Assembly (NCBI RefSeq): GCF_051014685.1
Contig: NW_027478779.1
Location: forward strand, 434,001 to 498,000
Direction: 5' to 3'
DNA: 64,000 nucleotides
From: Ptiloglossa arizonensis
Lineage: Eukaryota > Arthropoda > Insecta > Hymenoptera > Colletidae
Shown here piece by piece: positions 1 through 13,473 of this stretch (position 1 is its first letter; each line of letters starts with the position of its first letter). The position numbers were made by a program, and so were the translations under genes. A model generated the notes under the pieces. It had not been told where the DNA came from, did no database searches, and saw nothing but the letters and a program-made list of their open reading frames with translations.

Positions 1-882
1 ACGTCATAGGATACACGATACACGTTATACGTTATACGTAATATGTAATAGGTTATACGTTCTACGTTATTCGTTATACGTTATACGTTATACGTTATAC
101 GTTATACGTTATACGTTATACTTTATACGTTATACGTTATACGTTATACGTTATACGTTATACGTTATACGTTATACGTTACACGTCACACGTTATACGT
201 TATACGCTACACGTTATACGTTATACGTTACACGTTATACGTTATACGTTATACGTTATACGTTATACGTTATACGTTATACGTTATACGTTACACGTTA
301 TACGTTATACGTTATACGTTATACGTTATACGTTATACGTTATACGTTACACGTTATACGTCACACGTTATACGTTATTCGTTACACGTTATACGTTATA
401 CGTTATACGTTATACGTTATACGTTATACGTTATACGTTATACGTTATACGTTATACGTTATACGTTATACGTTATACGTCACACGTTATACGTTATACG
501 TTACACGTTATACGTTATACGTTATACGTTATACGTTATACGTTATACGTTATACGTTATCGTTAAACGTTATACGTTATACGTTAAGCGTTATACGTTA
601 TACGTTATAAGTTATACGTTATACGTTATACGTTATACGTTATACGTTATACTTTGTACGTTATACGTCCTTCGTTACACGTTATACGTCCTTCGTTACA
701 CGTTATACGTAATACGTTATACGTTATACGTTATACGTTATACGTTATACGTTATACGTTATACGTTATACGTTATACGTTATACGTTATACGTTCTTCG
801 TTACACGTTATACGTTATACGTTATACGTTATACGTTACACGTTATACGTTATACGTTACACATTATACGTTATACGTTACA
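1..882 (+). repeat. Long duplication, copy 1 (spacing about 2.23 kb)
   Basis: The same ordered series of variants is found here and at 2240-3040. It consists of the opening GTCATAG cassette, GTCACAC then GCTACAC, the GTCACAC/GTTATTC pair, a GTTATAA unit, and the GTCCTTC doublet. The offset is 2239 bp at the start and 2233 bp at the doublet, with internal gains and losses of heptamers. The array before position 1 is not visible. Confidence 0.75.
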
Positions 883-989
883 CGTTATACGTTATACGTT
901 ACACGTGATACGTTAAACGTTATACGTTATACGTTAGACGTTATACGTTATACGTTATACGTTATACGTTATACGTTATACGTTATACG

Positions 990-1590
990 TTTTACGTTAT
1001 ACGTCTTTCGATTCACGTTATACGTTATACGTTATACGTTATACGTTATACGTTATACTTTATACGTTATACGTTATACGTTATACGTTATACGTTATAC
1101 GTTATACGTTATACGTTATACGTTATACGTTATACGTTATACGTTATACGTTATACGTTATACGTTATACGTTATGCGTTATACGTTATACGTTATACGT
1201 TATACGTTATACGTTATACGTTATACGTTATACGTTTTACGTTATACGTCTTTCGATTCACGTTATACGTTATACGTTATACGTTATACGTTATACGTTA
1301 TACTTTATACGTTATACGTTATACGTTATACGTTATACGTTATACGTTATACGTTATACGTTATACGTTATACGTTATACGTTATACGTTATACGTTATA
1401 CGTTATACGTTATACGTTATACGTTATACGTTATACGTTATACGTTATGCGTTATACGTTATACGTTATACGTTATACGTTATACGTTATACGTTATACG
1501 TTATACGTTATACGTTATACGTTATACGTTTTACGTTATACGTTATTCGTTACACGTTATACGTTATACGTTATACGTTATACGTCATAG
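990..1590 (+). repeat. 245-bp tandem duplication marked by CTTTCGATTC
   Basis: The pair ACGTCTTTCGATTC and a downstream ACTTTATAC occur at 1001 and 1057 and again at 1246 and 1302, an exact 245 bp (35 heptamers) apart. The following GTTATGC units are 273 bp apart, so four heptamers were gained after the duplication. A third copy of the marker lies at 4088. Confidence 0.8.
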
Positions 1591-1860
1591 CTTACAAGAT
1601 ACACGTTATACGTTATAAGTTATAAGTTACACGTTATACGTTATACGTTACACGCTATACGTTATACGTTACACGTTACACGTTATACCTTATACGTTAT
1701 ACTTTATACGTTATACGTTATACGTTACACGTTATAGGTTATACGTTATACGTTATACGTTATACGTTATACGTCATACGTTATACGTTATACGTTATAC
1801 GTTATACGTTATACGTTATACGTTATACGATACACGTTATACGTTATACATCACACGTTA
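1174..1860 (+). repeat. Long duplication copy 1 (spacing about 2.8 kb)
   Basis: The order GTTATGC run, CTTTCGATTC, CATAGCTTACAAGATACACG, GTTATAA doublet, GTTATAG and GTCATAC is shared with 3995-4660. The CTTACAAGAT words are at 1591 and 4398, 2807 bp (401 heptamers) apart. The copies lose similarity near the GATACAC unit at 1829, where the second copy goes directly into a GATACACATCACACG word. Confidence 0.75.
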
Positions 1861-2099
1861 TACGTTATACGTTACACGTTATACGTTATACGTTATACGT
1901 TATACGTTATACGTTATACGTTATACGTTATACGTTATACGTTATACGTTATACGTTACACGTTATAGGTTATACGTTATACGTTATACGTTATACGTTA
2001 TACGTCATACGTTATACGTTATACGTTATACGTTATACGTTATACGTTATACGTTATACGTTATACGATACACGTTATACGTTATACATCACACGTTAT
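1731..2099 (+). repeat. 231/238-bp tandem duplication
   Basis: GTTATAGG words at 1731 and 1962 are 231 bp apart. The GATACAC then ACATCACACG markers at 1829 and 2067 are 238 bp apart. The two copies thus differ by one heptamer, as expected from slippage within an already duplicated unit. Confidence 0.8.
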
Positions 2100-2239
2100 A
2101 CGTTATACGTTACACGTTATACGTTATACGTTATACGTTATACGTTATACGTTATACGTTACACGTTATACGTTATACGTTATACGTTATACGTTATACG
2201 TTATACGTTATACGTTACACGTTATACGTTATACGTTAT

Positions 2240-3040
2240 ACGTCATAGGATACACGATACACGTTATACGTTATACGTAATATGTAATAGGTTATACGTT
2301 CTACGTTATTCGTTATACGTTATACGTTATACGTTATACGTTATACGTTATACGTTATACGTTATACGTTATACGTTATACGTTATACGTTATACGTTAT
2401 ACGTTATACGTTATACGTTATACGTTATACGTTATACGTCACACGTTATACGTTATACGCTACACGTTATACGTTATACGTTACACGTTATACGTTATAC
2501 GTTATACGTTATACGTTATACGTTATACGTTACACGTTATACGTTATACGTTATACGTTATACGTTATACGTTATACGTTATACGTTACACGTTATACGT
2601 CACACGTTATACGTTATTCGTTACACGTTATACGTTATACGTTATACGTTATACGTTATACGTTATACGTTATACGTTATACGTTATACGTTATACGTCA
2701 CACGTTATACGTTATACGATACACGTTATACGTTATACGTAATATGTAATAGGTTATACGTTCTACGTTATTCGTTATACGTTATACGTTATACGTTATA
2801 CGTTATACGTTATACGTTATACGTTATACGTTATACGTTATAAGTTATACGTTATACGTTATACGTTATACGTTATACGTTATACGTTGTACGTTATACG
2901 TCCTTCGTTACACGTTATACGTCCTTCGTTACACGTTATACGTAATACGTTATACGTTATACGTTATACGTTATACGTTATACGTTATACGTTATACGTT
3001 ATACGTTATACGTTATACGTTATACGTTCTTCGTTACACG
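2240..3040 (+). repeat. Long duplication, copy 2 (spacing about 2.23 kb)
   Basis: This is the partner of 1-882. It lacks the first copy's early CTTTATAC unit, and a second GATACAC/node cassette is placed near 2718 where copy 1 runs on. After the GTTCTTC unit at 3027 the two copies part: copy 2 continues into a sequence shared with 6606, not with 800. The segment is therefore a mosaic of at least two exchange events. Confidence 0.72.
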
Positions 3041-3150
3041 TTATACGTTTTACGTTATACGTTATACATCATATCTTACACAATACACGTTATACGTTAT
3101 ACCTTATACGTCATAGCTTACACGATACACGTTATACGTTATACGTTATA
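3029..3150 (+). repeat. Variant segment repeated at 6606 (spacing 3577 bp)
   Basis: The ordered variants GTTCTTC, GTTACAC, GTTTTAC, then ACATCATATCTTACACAATA, and then CATAGCTTACACGATACACG appear identically here and from 6606. The offset is 3577 bp, exactly 511 heptamers. Confidence 0.8.
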
Positions 3151-3994
3151 CTTTATACGTTATACGTTATACGTTATACGTTATACGTTATACGTTATAC
3201 GTTATACGTTATACGTTATACGTTATACGTTATACGTTATACGTTATACGTTATACGTTATACGTTATACGTTATACGTTATACGTTATACGTTATACGT
3301 TATACGTTATACGTTATACGTTATACGTTATACGTTATACGTTATACGTTTTACGTTATACGTTCTTCGTTACACGTTATACGTTATACGTTATACGTTA
3401 TACGTTATACGTTATACGTTATACGTTATACGATATACGTTATACGTTATACGTTATACGTTATACGTTATACGTTATACGTTATACGCTATACGTTATA
3501 CGTTATACGTTATACGTTATACGTTATACGTTATACGTTATACGTTATACGTTATACGTTATACGTTATACGCTATACGTTATACGTTATACGTTATACG
3601 TTATACGTTATACGTTATACGTTATACGTTATACGTTATACGTTATACGTTATCCGTTATACGTTATGCGTTATACGTTATACGTTATACGTTATACGTT
3701 ATACGTTATACGTTATACGTTATACGTTATACGTTATACGTTATACGTTATACGCTATACGTTATACGTTATACGTTATACGTTATACGTTATACGTTAT
3801 ACGTTATACGTTATACGTTATACGTTATACGTTATACGTTATACGTTATACGTTATACGTTATACGTTTTACGTTATACGTTCTTCGTTACACGTTATAC
3901 GTTATACGTTATACGTTATACGTTATACGTTATACGTTATACGTTATACGTTATGCGTTATACGTTATACGTTATACGTTATACGTTATACGTT

Positions 3995-4660
3995 ACACGT
4001 GATACGTTAAACGTTATACGTTATACGTTAGACGTTATACGTTATACGTTATACGTTATACGTTATACGTTATACGTTTTACGTTATACGTCTTTCGATT
4101 CACGTTATACGTTATACGTTATACGTTATACGTTATACGTTATACTTTATACGTTATACGTTATACGTTATACGTTATACGTTATACGTTATACGTTATA
4201 CGTTATACGTTATACGTTATACGTTATACGTTATACGTTATACGTTATACGTTATGCGTTATACGTTATACGTTATACGTTATACGTTATACGTTATACG
4301 TTATACGTTATACGTTATACGTTATACGTTATACGTTTTACGTTATACGTTATTCGTTACACGTTATACGTTATACGTTATACGTTATACGTCATAGCTT
4401 ACAAGATACACGTTATACGTTATAAGTTATAAGTTACACGTTATACGTTATACGTTACACGTTATACGTTATACGTTACACGTTACACGTTATTCCTTAT
4501 ACGTTATACTTTATACGTTATACGTTATACGTTACACGTTATAGGTTATACGTTATACGTTATACGTTATACGTTATACGTCATACGTTATACGTTATAC
4601 GTTATACGTTATACGTTATACGTTATACGTTATACGTTATACGATACACATCACACGTTA
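3995..4660 (+). repeat. Long duplication copy 2 (spacing about 2.8 kb)
   Basis: This is the partner of 1174-1860. The left part (GTGATAC, GTTAAAC, GTTAGAC at about 3996-4033) also matches 904-941 at an offset of about 3094 bp (442 heptamers). Copy 2 therefore joins what in copy 1 are two neighbouring segments and carries only one of the two 245-bp repeats. Confidence 0.72.
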
Positions 4661-5464
4661 TACGTTATACGTTACACGTTATACGTTATACGTTACACGT
4701 TATACGTTATACGTTATACGTTATACGTTATACGTTATACGTTATACGTTATACGTTATACGTTATACGTTATACGTTATACGTTATACGTTATACGTTA
4801 TACGTTATACGTTATACGTTATACGTTACACGTTATACGTTATACGTTATACGTTATACGTTATACGTTATACGTTATGCGTTATACGTTATACGTTATA
4901 CGTTATACGTTATACGTTATACGTTTTACGTTATACGTTCTTCGTTACACGTTATACGTTATACGTTATACGTTATACGTTATACGTTATACGTTATACG
5001 TTATACGTTATACGTTATACGTTATACGTTATACGTTATACGTTATACGTTATACGTTATACGTTATACGTTATACGTTATACGTTATACGTTATACGTT
5101 ATACGTTATACGTTATACGTTATACGTTATACGTTATACGTTATACGTTATACGTTATACGTTATACGATATACGTTATACGTTTTACGTTATACGCTAT
5201 TCGTTACACGTTATACGTTATACGTTATACGTTATACGTCATACCTTACAAGATACACGTTATACGTTATACGATATAAGTTACACGTTATACGTTATAC
5301 GTTACACGTTATACGTTATACGTTATAAGTTACACGTTATACGTTATACGTTACACGTTATACGTTATACGTTACACGTTACACGTTATACCTTATACGT
5401 TATACTTTATACGTTATACGTTATACGTTATACGTTATACGTTATACGTTATACGTTACACGTT

Positions 5465-6181
5465 ATATGTTAAACGTTATACGTTATACGTTATACGTTA
5501 TACGTTATACGTTATACGTTATACGTTATACGTTATACGTTATACGTTATACGTTACGCGTTATACGTTATGCGTTATACGTTATACGTTATACGTTATA
5601 CGTTATACGTTATACGTTATACGTTATACGTTATACGTTATACGTTACACGTTATACGTTATACGTTATACGTTATACGTTACACGTGATACGTTATACG
5701 TTATACGATACACGTTATACGTTATACGTTATACGTTATACGTTATACGTTATACGTTATACGTTATACGTTATACGTTATACGTTATACGTTATACGTT
5801 ATACGTTATACGTTATACGTTATACGTTATACGTCTTTCGTTTCAGGTTATACGTTATACGTTATACGTTATACGTTTTACGTTATACGTTATACGTTAT
5901 ACGTTATGCGTTATACGTTATACGTTATACGTTACACGTTATATGTTAAACGTTATACGTTATACGTTATACGTTATACGTTATACGTTATACGTTATAC
6001 GTTATACGTTATACGTTATACGTTATACGTTACGCGTTATACGTTATGCGTTATACGTTATACGTTATACGTTATACGTTATACGTTATACGTTATACGT
6101 TATACGTTATACGTTATACGTTACACGTTATACGTTATACGTTATACGTTATACGTTACACGTGATACGTTATACGTTATA
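5465..6181 (+). repeat. 476-bp spaced tandem duplication marked by ATATGTTAAACG
   Basis: ATATGTTAAA is at 5465 and 5941, ACGTTACGCG at 5551 and 6027, and ACGTGAT at 5684 and 6160. All are exactly 476 bp (68 heptamers) apart. Similarity stops about 240 bp into each copy: the first continues to a GATACAC unit and the second to two GTTACAC units. Confidence 0.85.
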
Positions 6182-6605
6182 CGTTATACGTTATACGTTA
6201 CACGTTACACGTTATACCTTATACGTTATACGTTATACGTTATACGTTACACGTTATACGTTATACGTTATACGTTACACGTTATACGTTTTACGTTATA
6301 CGTTATACGTTATACGTTATACGTTATACGTTATACGGTATACGTTATGCGTTATTCGCTATACGTTATTCGTTATACGATATACGTTATGCGTTATAGG
6401 ATATATGTTATACGTTTTACGTTATTCGTTATACGTTCTTCGTTACACGTTATACGTTATACGTTATACGTTATACGTTATACCCTATACGTTATACGGT
6501 ATACGGTATACGATATACGTTATACGTTATACGTTATACGTTATACGTTATACGTTATACGTTATACGTTATACGTTATACGTTATACGTTATACGTTAT
6601 ACGTT

Positions 6606-6730
6606 CTTCGTTACACGTTATACGTTTTACGTTATACGTTATACATCATATCTTACACAATACACGTTATACGTTATACCTTATACGTCATAGCTTACAC
6701 GATACACGTTATACGTTATACGTTATACTT
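6606..6730 (+). repeat. Second copy of the 3029 variant segment
   Basis: This copy has the same rare words as 3029-3150, including CATCATATCTTACACAATA, which I see nowhere else. Both copies then enter a CTTTATAC unit and a long consensus run. Confidence 0.8.
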
Positions 6731-7184
6731 TATACGTTATACGTTATACGTTATACGTTATACGTTATACGTTATACGTTATACGTTATACGTTATACGT
6801 TATACGTTATACGTTATACGTTATACGTTATACGTTATACGTTATACGTTATACGTTATACGTTATACGTTATACGTTATACGTTATACGTTATACGTTA
6901 TATGTTATACGTTATACGTTATACGTTATACGTTATACGTTATACGTTATACGTCATAGCTTACACGATACACGTTATACGTTATACGTTATACGTTATA
7001 CGCTATACGTTATACGTTATACGTTATACGTTATACGTTATACGTTATACATTATACGTTATACGTTATACGTTATACGTTATACGTTATACGTTATACG
7101 TTATACGTTATACGTTATACGTTATACGTTATACGTTATACGTTATACCTTATACGTTATACGTTATACGTTATACGTTATACG

Positions 7185-7520
7185 TTGTACGTTATAGGTG
7201 TTACGTTATACGTTATACGTTATACGTTAAACGTTATACGTTATACGTTATACGTTATACGTTATACGTTATACGTTATACGTTATACGTTATACGTTAT
7301 ACGTTATAGGTTATACGTTATACGTTATACGTTATACGTTACACGTCATACGTTACACGTCATACGTTATACGTTATACGTTATACGTTATACGTTATAC
7401 GTTATACGTTATACGTTATACGTAATATGTAGTACGTCTTACGTTTTACGTTATACGTTACACGTAATACGTTATACGTTTTACGTTATACGTTACACGT
7501 TATACGTAATACGTTGCACG
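7185..7520 (+). repeat. Transitional stretch with rare variants at the A/B junction
   Basis: This stretch holds variants not seen elsewhere. They are GTTATAGGTGTTACG near 7192, paired GTTACAC/GTCATAC units near 7336-7360, and a dense run of variants (TAATATGTAGTACGTCTTAC, then alternating A4T, T5C and T3A units) at about 7420-7515. It lies just left of the change from block A to block B cassettes. No gene is seen. Confidence 0.6.
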
Positions 7521-8548
7521 TTATACGTTATACGTTACACGTTATACGTTATACCTTATACGTTATACGTTATACGTTACACGTTATACGTTATACGTTA
7601 TACGTCATACGTTATACGTTATACGTTATACGTTATACGTTATACGTTATACGTTATACGTTATACGTTATACGTTATACGTTATACGTTATACGTTATA
7701 CGTTATACGTTATACGTTATACGTTATACGTTATACGTTATACGTTATACTTTATACGTTATACGTTATACGTTAGACGTTATACGTTATACGTCACACG
7801 TAATACGTTATACGTTATACGTTATACGTTACACGTTATACGTTATACGTTGCACGTTATACGTTATACGTTATACGTTATACGTTATACGGTATACGTT
7901 ATGCGTTATACGTTATACGTTATACGTCATAGGTTACACGATACACGTTATACGTTATACGTAATATGTAATAAGTTACACGTTTTACATTATTCGTTAT
8001 ACGTTCTTCGTTACACGTTGTACGTTATACGTTATGCGTTATACGTTTTACGTTGTACGTTATACGTTATACGTTCTACGTTATACGTTATACGTTATAC
8101 GTTATACGTTATACGTTATACGTTATACGTTATACGTTATACGTTATACGTTATACGTTATACGTTATACGTTATACGTCATAGCTTACACGATACACGT
8201 TATACGTTATACGTTATACGTTATACGTTATACGTTATACGATATACGTTATACGTTATACGTTATACGTTATACGTTATACGTTATACGTTATACGCTA
8301 TACGTTATACGTTATACGTTATACGTTATACGTTATACGTTATACGTTATACGTTATACGTTATACGTTATACGTTATACGTTATACGTTATACGTTATA
8401 CGTTTTACGTTATACGTTCTTCGTTACACGTTATACGTTATACGTTATACGTTATACGTTATACGTTATACGTTATACGTTATACGTTATGCGTTATACG
8501 TTATACGTTATACGTTATACGTTATACGTTATACGTTATACGTTATAC

Positions 8549-9062
8549 GTAATACGTTATACGTTATACGTTATACGTTATACGTTATACGTTATACGTT
8601 ATACGTTATACGTTATACGTTATACGTTATACGTTATACGTTATACGTTATACGTTATACGTTATACGTTATACGTTATACGTCGTAGGTTACACGATAC
8701 ACGTCATAAGTTATACGTAATATGTAATAGGTTACACGTTTTACATTATTCGATATAGGTTCTTCGTTACACGTTGTACGTTATACGTTATGCGTTATAC
8801 GTTTTACGTTGTACGTTATGCGTTATACGTTATACGTTATACGTCATAGGTTACACGATACACGTTATACGTTATACGTAATATGTAATACGTTACACGT
8901 TTTACATTATTCGTTATACGTTCTTCGTTACACGTTGTACGTTATACGTTATGCGTTATACGTTTTACGTTGTACGTTATACGTTATACGTTATACGTTA
9001 GACGTTATACGTTATACGTTATACGTTATACGTTAAACGTTATACGTTATACGTTATACGTT
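8549..9062 (+). repeat. Duplicated cassette pair, copy 1 (spacing 4911 bp)
   Basis: The two adjacent block B cassettes here, with the first unit carrying A4G at 8681 and the plain version about 165 bp later, recur at 13592 at an offset of 4911 bp. The offset is 7x701+4. The extra 4 bp are accounted for by the two 9-bp units at 10194 and 12387 that lie between the copies. Confidence 0.82.
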
Positions 9063-9070
9063 ATACGTTA

Positions 9071-11040
9071 TTCGTAGTACGTTATACGTTCTTCGTTACA
9101 CGTTATACGTTATACGTTATACGTTATACGTCATACGTTATACGTTATACGTTATACGTTATACGTTATACGTTATACGTTATGCGTTATACGTTATACG
9201 TTATACGTCATAGGTTACACGATACACGTTATACGTTATACGTAATATGTAATAGGTTACACGTTTTACATTATTCGTTATACGTTCTTCGTTACACGTT
9301 GTACGTTATACATTATGCGTTATACGTTTTACGTTGTACGTTATACGTTATACGTTATACGTTATACGTTATACGTTATACGTTATACGTTATACGTTAT
9401 ACGTTATACGTTATACGTTATACGTTATACGTTATACGTTATACGTTATACGTTATACGTTATACGTTATACGTCATAGCTTACACGATACACGTTATAC
9501 GTTATACGTTATACGTTATACGTTATACGTTATACGTTATACGTTATGCGTTATACGTTATACATTATACGTTATACGTTACACGTTATACGTTATACGT
9601 TATACGTTATACGTTATACGTTATACATTATACGTTATACGTTATACGTTATACGTTATACGTTATACGTTATACGTTATACGTTATACGTTATACGTTA
9701 TACGTTTTACGTTATACGTTATACGTTATACGTTATACGTTATACGTTATACGTTATACGTTATACGTTAAACGTTATACGTTATACGTTATACGTTATA
9801 CGTTATACGTAGTACGTTATACGTTCTTCGTTACACGTTATACGTTATACGTTATACGTTATACGTCATACGTTATACGTTATACGTTATACGTTATACG
9901 TTATACTTTATACGTTATACGTTATACGTTACACGTTATACGTTATACGTCACACGTAATACGTTATACGTTATACGTTATAAGTTACACGTTATACGTT
10001 ATACGTTGCACGTTATACGTTATACGTTACACGTTATACGTTATACCTTATACGTTATACGTTATACGTTATACGTTATACGTTATACGTTATACGTCAT
10101 ACGTTATACGTTATACGTTATACGTTATACGTTATAAGTTATACGTTATACGTTATACGATACACGTTATACGTTATACGTCACACGTTATACGTTATAT
10201 ACGTTACACGTTATACGTTATACGTTATACGTTATACGTTGTACGTTATACGTTATACGTTGTACGTTATACGTTATACGTTATACGTTATACGTTATAC
10301 GTTATACGTTATACGTTATACGTTATACGTTATACGTTATACGTTATACGTTATACGTTATACGTTATACGTTATACGTTATACGTTATACGTTATACGT
10401 TATACGTTATACGTTATACGTTATACGTTATAAGTTTTACGTTATACGTTATACGTTATACGTTATGCGTTATACGTTATACGTTATACGTTATACGTTT
10501 TACGTTATACGTTATACGTTATACGTTATACGTTATACGTTATACGTTATACGTTATACGTAATGCCTTATACGTTATACGTTATACGTCATAGGTTACA
10601 CGATACACGTTATACGTTATACGTAATATGTAATAAGTTACACGTTTTACATTATTCGTTATACGTTCTTCGTTACACGTTGTACGTTATACGTTATGCG
10701 TTATACGTTTTACGTTGTACGTTATACGTTATACGTTATACGTTATACGTTATACGTTATACGATATACGTTATACGTTATACGTTATACGTTATACGTT
10801 ATACGTTTTACGTTATACGTTCTTCGTTACACGTTATACGTTATACGTTATACGTTATACGTCATAGCTTACACGATACACGTTATACGTTATACGTTAT
10901 GCGTTATACGTTACACGTTATACGTTATACGTTATACGTTATACGTTATACGTTATACGTTTTACGTTATACGTTCTTCGTTACACGTTATACGTTATAC
11001 GTTATACGTTATACGTTATACGTTATACGTTATACGTTAT
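9071..11040 (+). repeat. Large tandem duplication, copy 1 (spacing 2186-2193 bp)
   Basis: A segment of about 2 kb with a long ordered series of variants is repeated at 11257-13100. Paired markers include ATTCGTAGTACG at about 9070 and 11256, GTCATAGG at 9206 and 11392, GTTATGC at 9546 and 11739, the 9-bp GTTATATAC unit at 10194 and 12387, and AATGCCTTATACG at about 10561 and 12621. The offset is 2186, then 2193, then 2060 bp. Copy 1 contains about 133 bp (19 heptamers, about 10.43-10.56 kb, with GTTATAA, GTTTTAC and GTTATGC units) that copy 2 lacks. Confidence 0.88.
10194..10202 (+). repeat. Off-register 9-bp unit GTTATATAC, also at 12387
   Basis: An extra TA makes a 9-bp unit that shifts the heptamer phase by 2. 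It occurs at 10194-10202 and at 12387-12395, exactly 2193 bp apart. The indel therefore predates the large duplication and confirms that the copies share descent. Confidence 0.9.
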
Positions 11041-11256
11041 GCGTTATACGTTTTACGTTGTACGTTATGCGTTATACGTTATACGTTATACGTCATAGGT
11101 TACACGATACACGTTATACGTTATACGTAATATGTAATACGTTACACGTTTTACATTATTCGTTATACGTTCTTCGTTACACGTTGTACGTTATACGTTA
11201 TGCGTTATACGTTTTACGTTGTACGTTATACGTTATACGTTATACGTTATACGTTA

Positions 11257-13100
11257 TTCGTAGTACGTTATACGTTCTTCGTTACACGTTATACGTTATA
11301 CGTTATACGTTATACGTCATACGTTATACGTTATACGTTATACGTTATACGTTATACGTTATACGTTATGCGTTATACGTTATACGTTATACGTCATAGG
11401 TTACACGATACACGTTATACGTTATACGTAATATGTAATAGGTTACACGTTTTACATTATTCGTTATACGTTCTTCGTTACACGTTGTACGTTATACATT
11501 ATGCGTTATACGTTTTACGTTGTACGTTATACGTTATACGTTATACGTTATACGTTATACGTTATACGTTATACGTTATACGTTATACGTTATACGTTAT
11601 ACGTTATACGTTATACGTTATACGTTATACGTTATACGTTATACGTTATACGTTATACGTTATACGTCATAGCTTACACGATACACGTTATACGTTATAC
11701 GTTATACGTTATACGTTATACGTTATACGTTATACGTTATGCGTTATACGTTATACATTATACGTTATACGTTACACGTTATACGTTATACGTTATACGT
11801 TATACGTTATACGTTATACATTATACGTTATACGTTATACGTTATACGTTATACGTTATACGTTATACGTTATACGTTATACGTTATACGTTATACGTTT
11901 TACGTTATACGTTATACGTTATACGTTATACGTTATACGTTATACGTTATACGTTATACGTTAAACGTTATACGTTATACGTTATACGTTATACGTTATA
12001 CGTAGTACGTTATACGTTCTTCGTTACACGTTATACGTTATACGTTATACGTTATACGTCATACGTTATACGTTATACGTTATACGTTATACGTTATACT
12101 TTATACGTTATACGTTATACGTTACACGTTATACGTTATACGTCACACGTAATACGTTATACGTTATACGTTATAAGTTACACGTTATACGTTATACGTT
12201 GCACGTTATACGTTATACGTTACACGTTATACGTTATACCTTATACGTTATACGTTATACGTTATACGTTATACGTTATACGTTATACGTCATACGTTAT
12301 ACGTTATACGTTATACGTTATACGTTATAAGTTATACGTTATACGTTATACGATACACGTTATACGTTATACGTCACACGTTATACGTTATATACGTTAC
12401 ACGTTATACGTTATACGTTATACGTTATACGTTGTACGTTATACGTTATACGTTGTACGTTATACGTTATACGTTATACGTTATACGTTATACGTTATAC
12501 GTTATACGTTATACGTTATACGTTATACGTTATACGTTATACGTTATACGTTATACGTTATACGTTATACGTTATACGTTATACGTTATACGTTATACGT
12601 TATACGTTATACGTTATACGTAATGCCTTATACGTTATACGTTATACGTCATAGGTTACACGATACACGTTATACGTTATACGTAATATGTAATAAGTTA
12701 CACGTTTTACATTATTCGTTATACGTTCTTCGTTACACGTTGTACGTTATACGTTATGCGTTATACGTTTTACGTTGTACGTTATACGTTATACGTTATA
12801 CGTTATACGTTATACGTTATACGATATACGTTATACGTTATACGTTATACGTTATACGTTATACGTTTTACGTTATACGTTCTTCGTTACACGTTATACG
12901 TTATACGTTATACGTTATACGTCATAGCTTACACGATACACGTTATACGTTATACGTTATGCGTTATACGTTACACGTTATACGTTATACGTTATACGTT
13001 ATACGTTATACGTTATACGTTTTACGTTATACGTTCTTCGTTACACGTTATACGTTATACGTTATACGTTATACGTTATACGTTATACGTTATACGTTAT
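11257..13100 (+). repeat. Large tandem duplication, copy 2, 133 bp shorter
   Basis: This is the partner of 9071-11040. It shares every marker except the 19 heptamers missing between the second GTTGTAC near 12451 and AATGCCTT at 12621. The missing stretch is in register and bounded by consensus heptamers on both sides. Similarity ends near 13100, where copy 1 goes to GTTATGC/GTTTTAC/GTTGTAC and copy 2 stays consensus. Confidence 0.88.
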
Positions 13101-13473
13101 ACGTTATACGTTATACGTTATACGTTATACGTTATACGTTATACGTTATACGTTATACGTTATACGTCGTAGGTTACACGATACACGTCATACGTTATAC
13201 GTAATATGTAATAGGATACACGTTTTACTTTATTCGTTATACGTTCTTCGTTACACGTTGTACGTTATACGTTATGCGTTATACGTTTTACGTTGTACGT
13301 TATACGTTATACGTTCTACGTTATACGTTATACGTTATACGTTATACGTTATACGTTATACGTTATACGTTATACGTTATACGTTATACGTTATACGTTA
13401 TACGTTATACGTTATACGTTATACGTTATACGTTATACGTTATACGTTATACGTTATACGTTATACGTTATAC

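Larger units (their letters stand above)
1..7930 (+). repeat. Array block A: heptamers rich in T5C variants, with doublet cassettes
   Basis: This domain has many GTTACAC and GTCACAC heptamers. It holds two copies of the doublet cassette with paired GTCCTTC heptamers (near 668 and 2900), two cassettes opening GTCATAG, GATACAC, GATACAC (near 1 and 2240), and CTTTCGATTC variants near 1004, 1249 and 4091. Several local duplications are nested here and are listed separately. The cassette opening GTCATAG and the GTCCTTC doublets reappear in block D but were not seen in blocks B and C, so A and D look like parts of one older array family. The right boundary is set where the block B cassette first appears near 7.93 kb. 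No gene is seen. Confidence 0.8.

Noticed and set aside
8915..8945. CENP-B box resemblance at TTCGTTACACG
   Set aside because: The TTCG start and the spaced A fit, but the required CGGG end of the box core is absent. The word is explained as GTTCTTC followed by GTTACAC.
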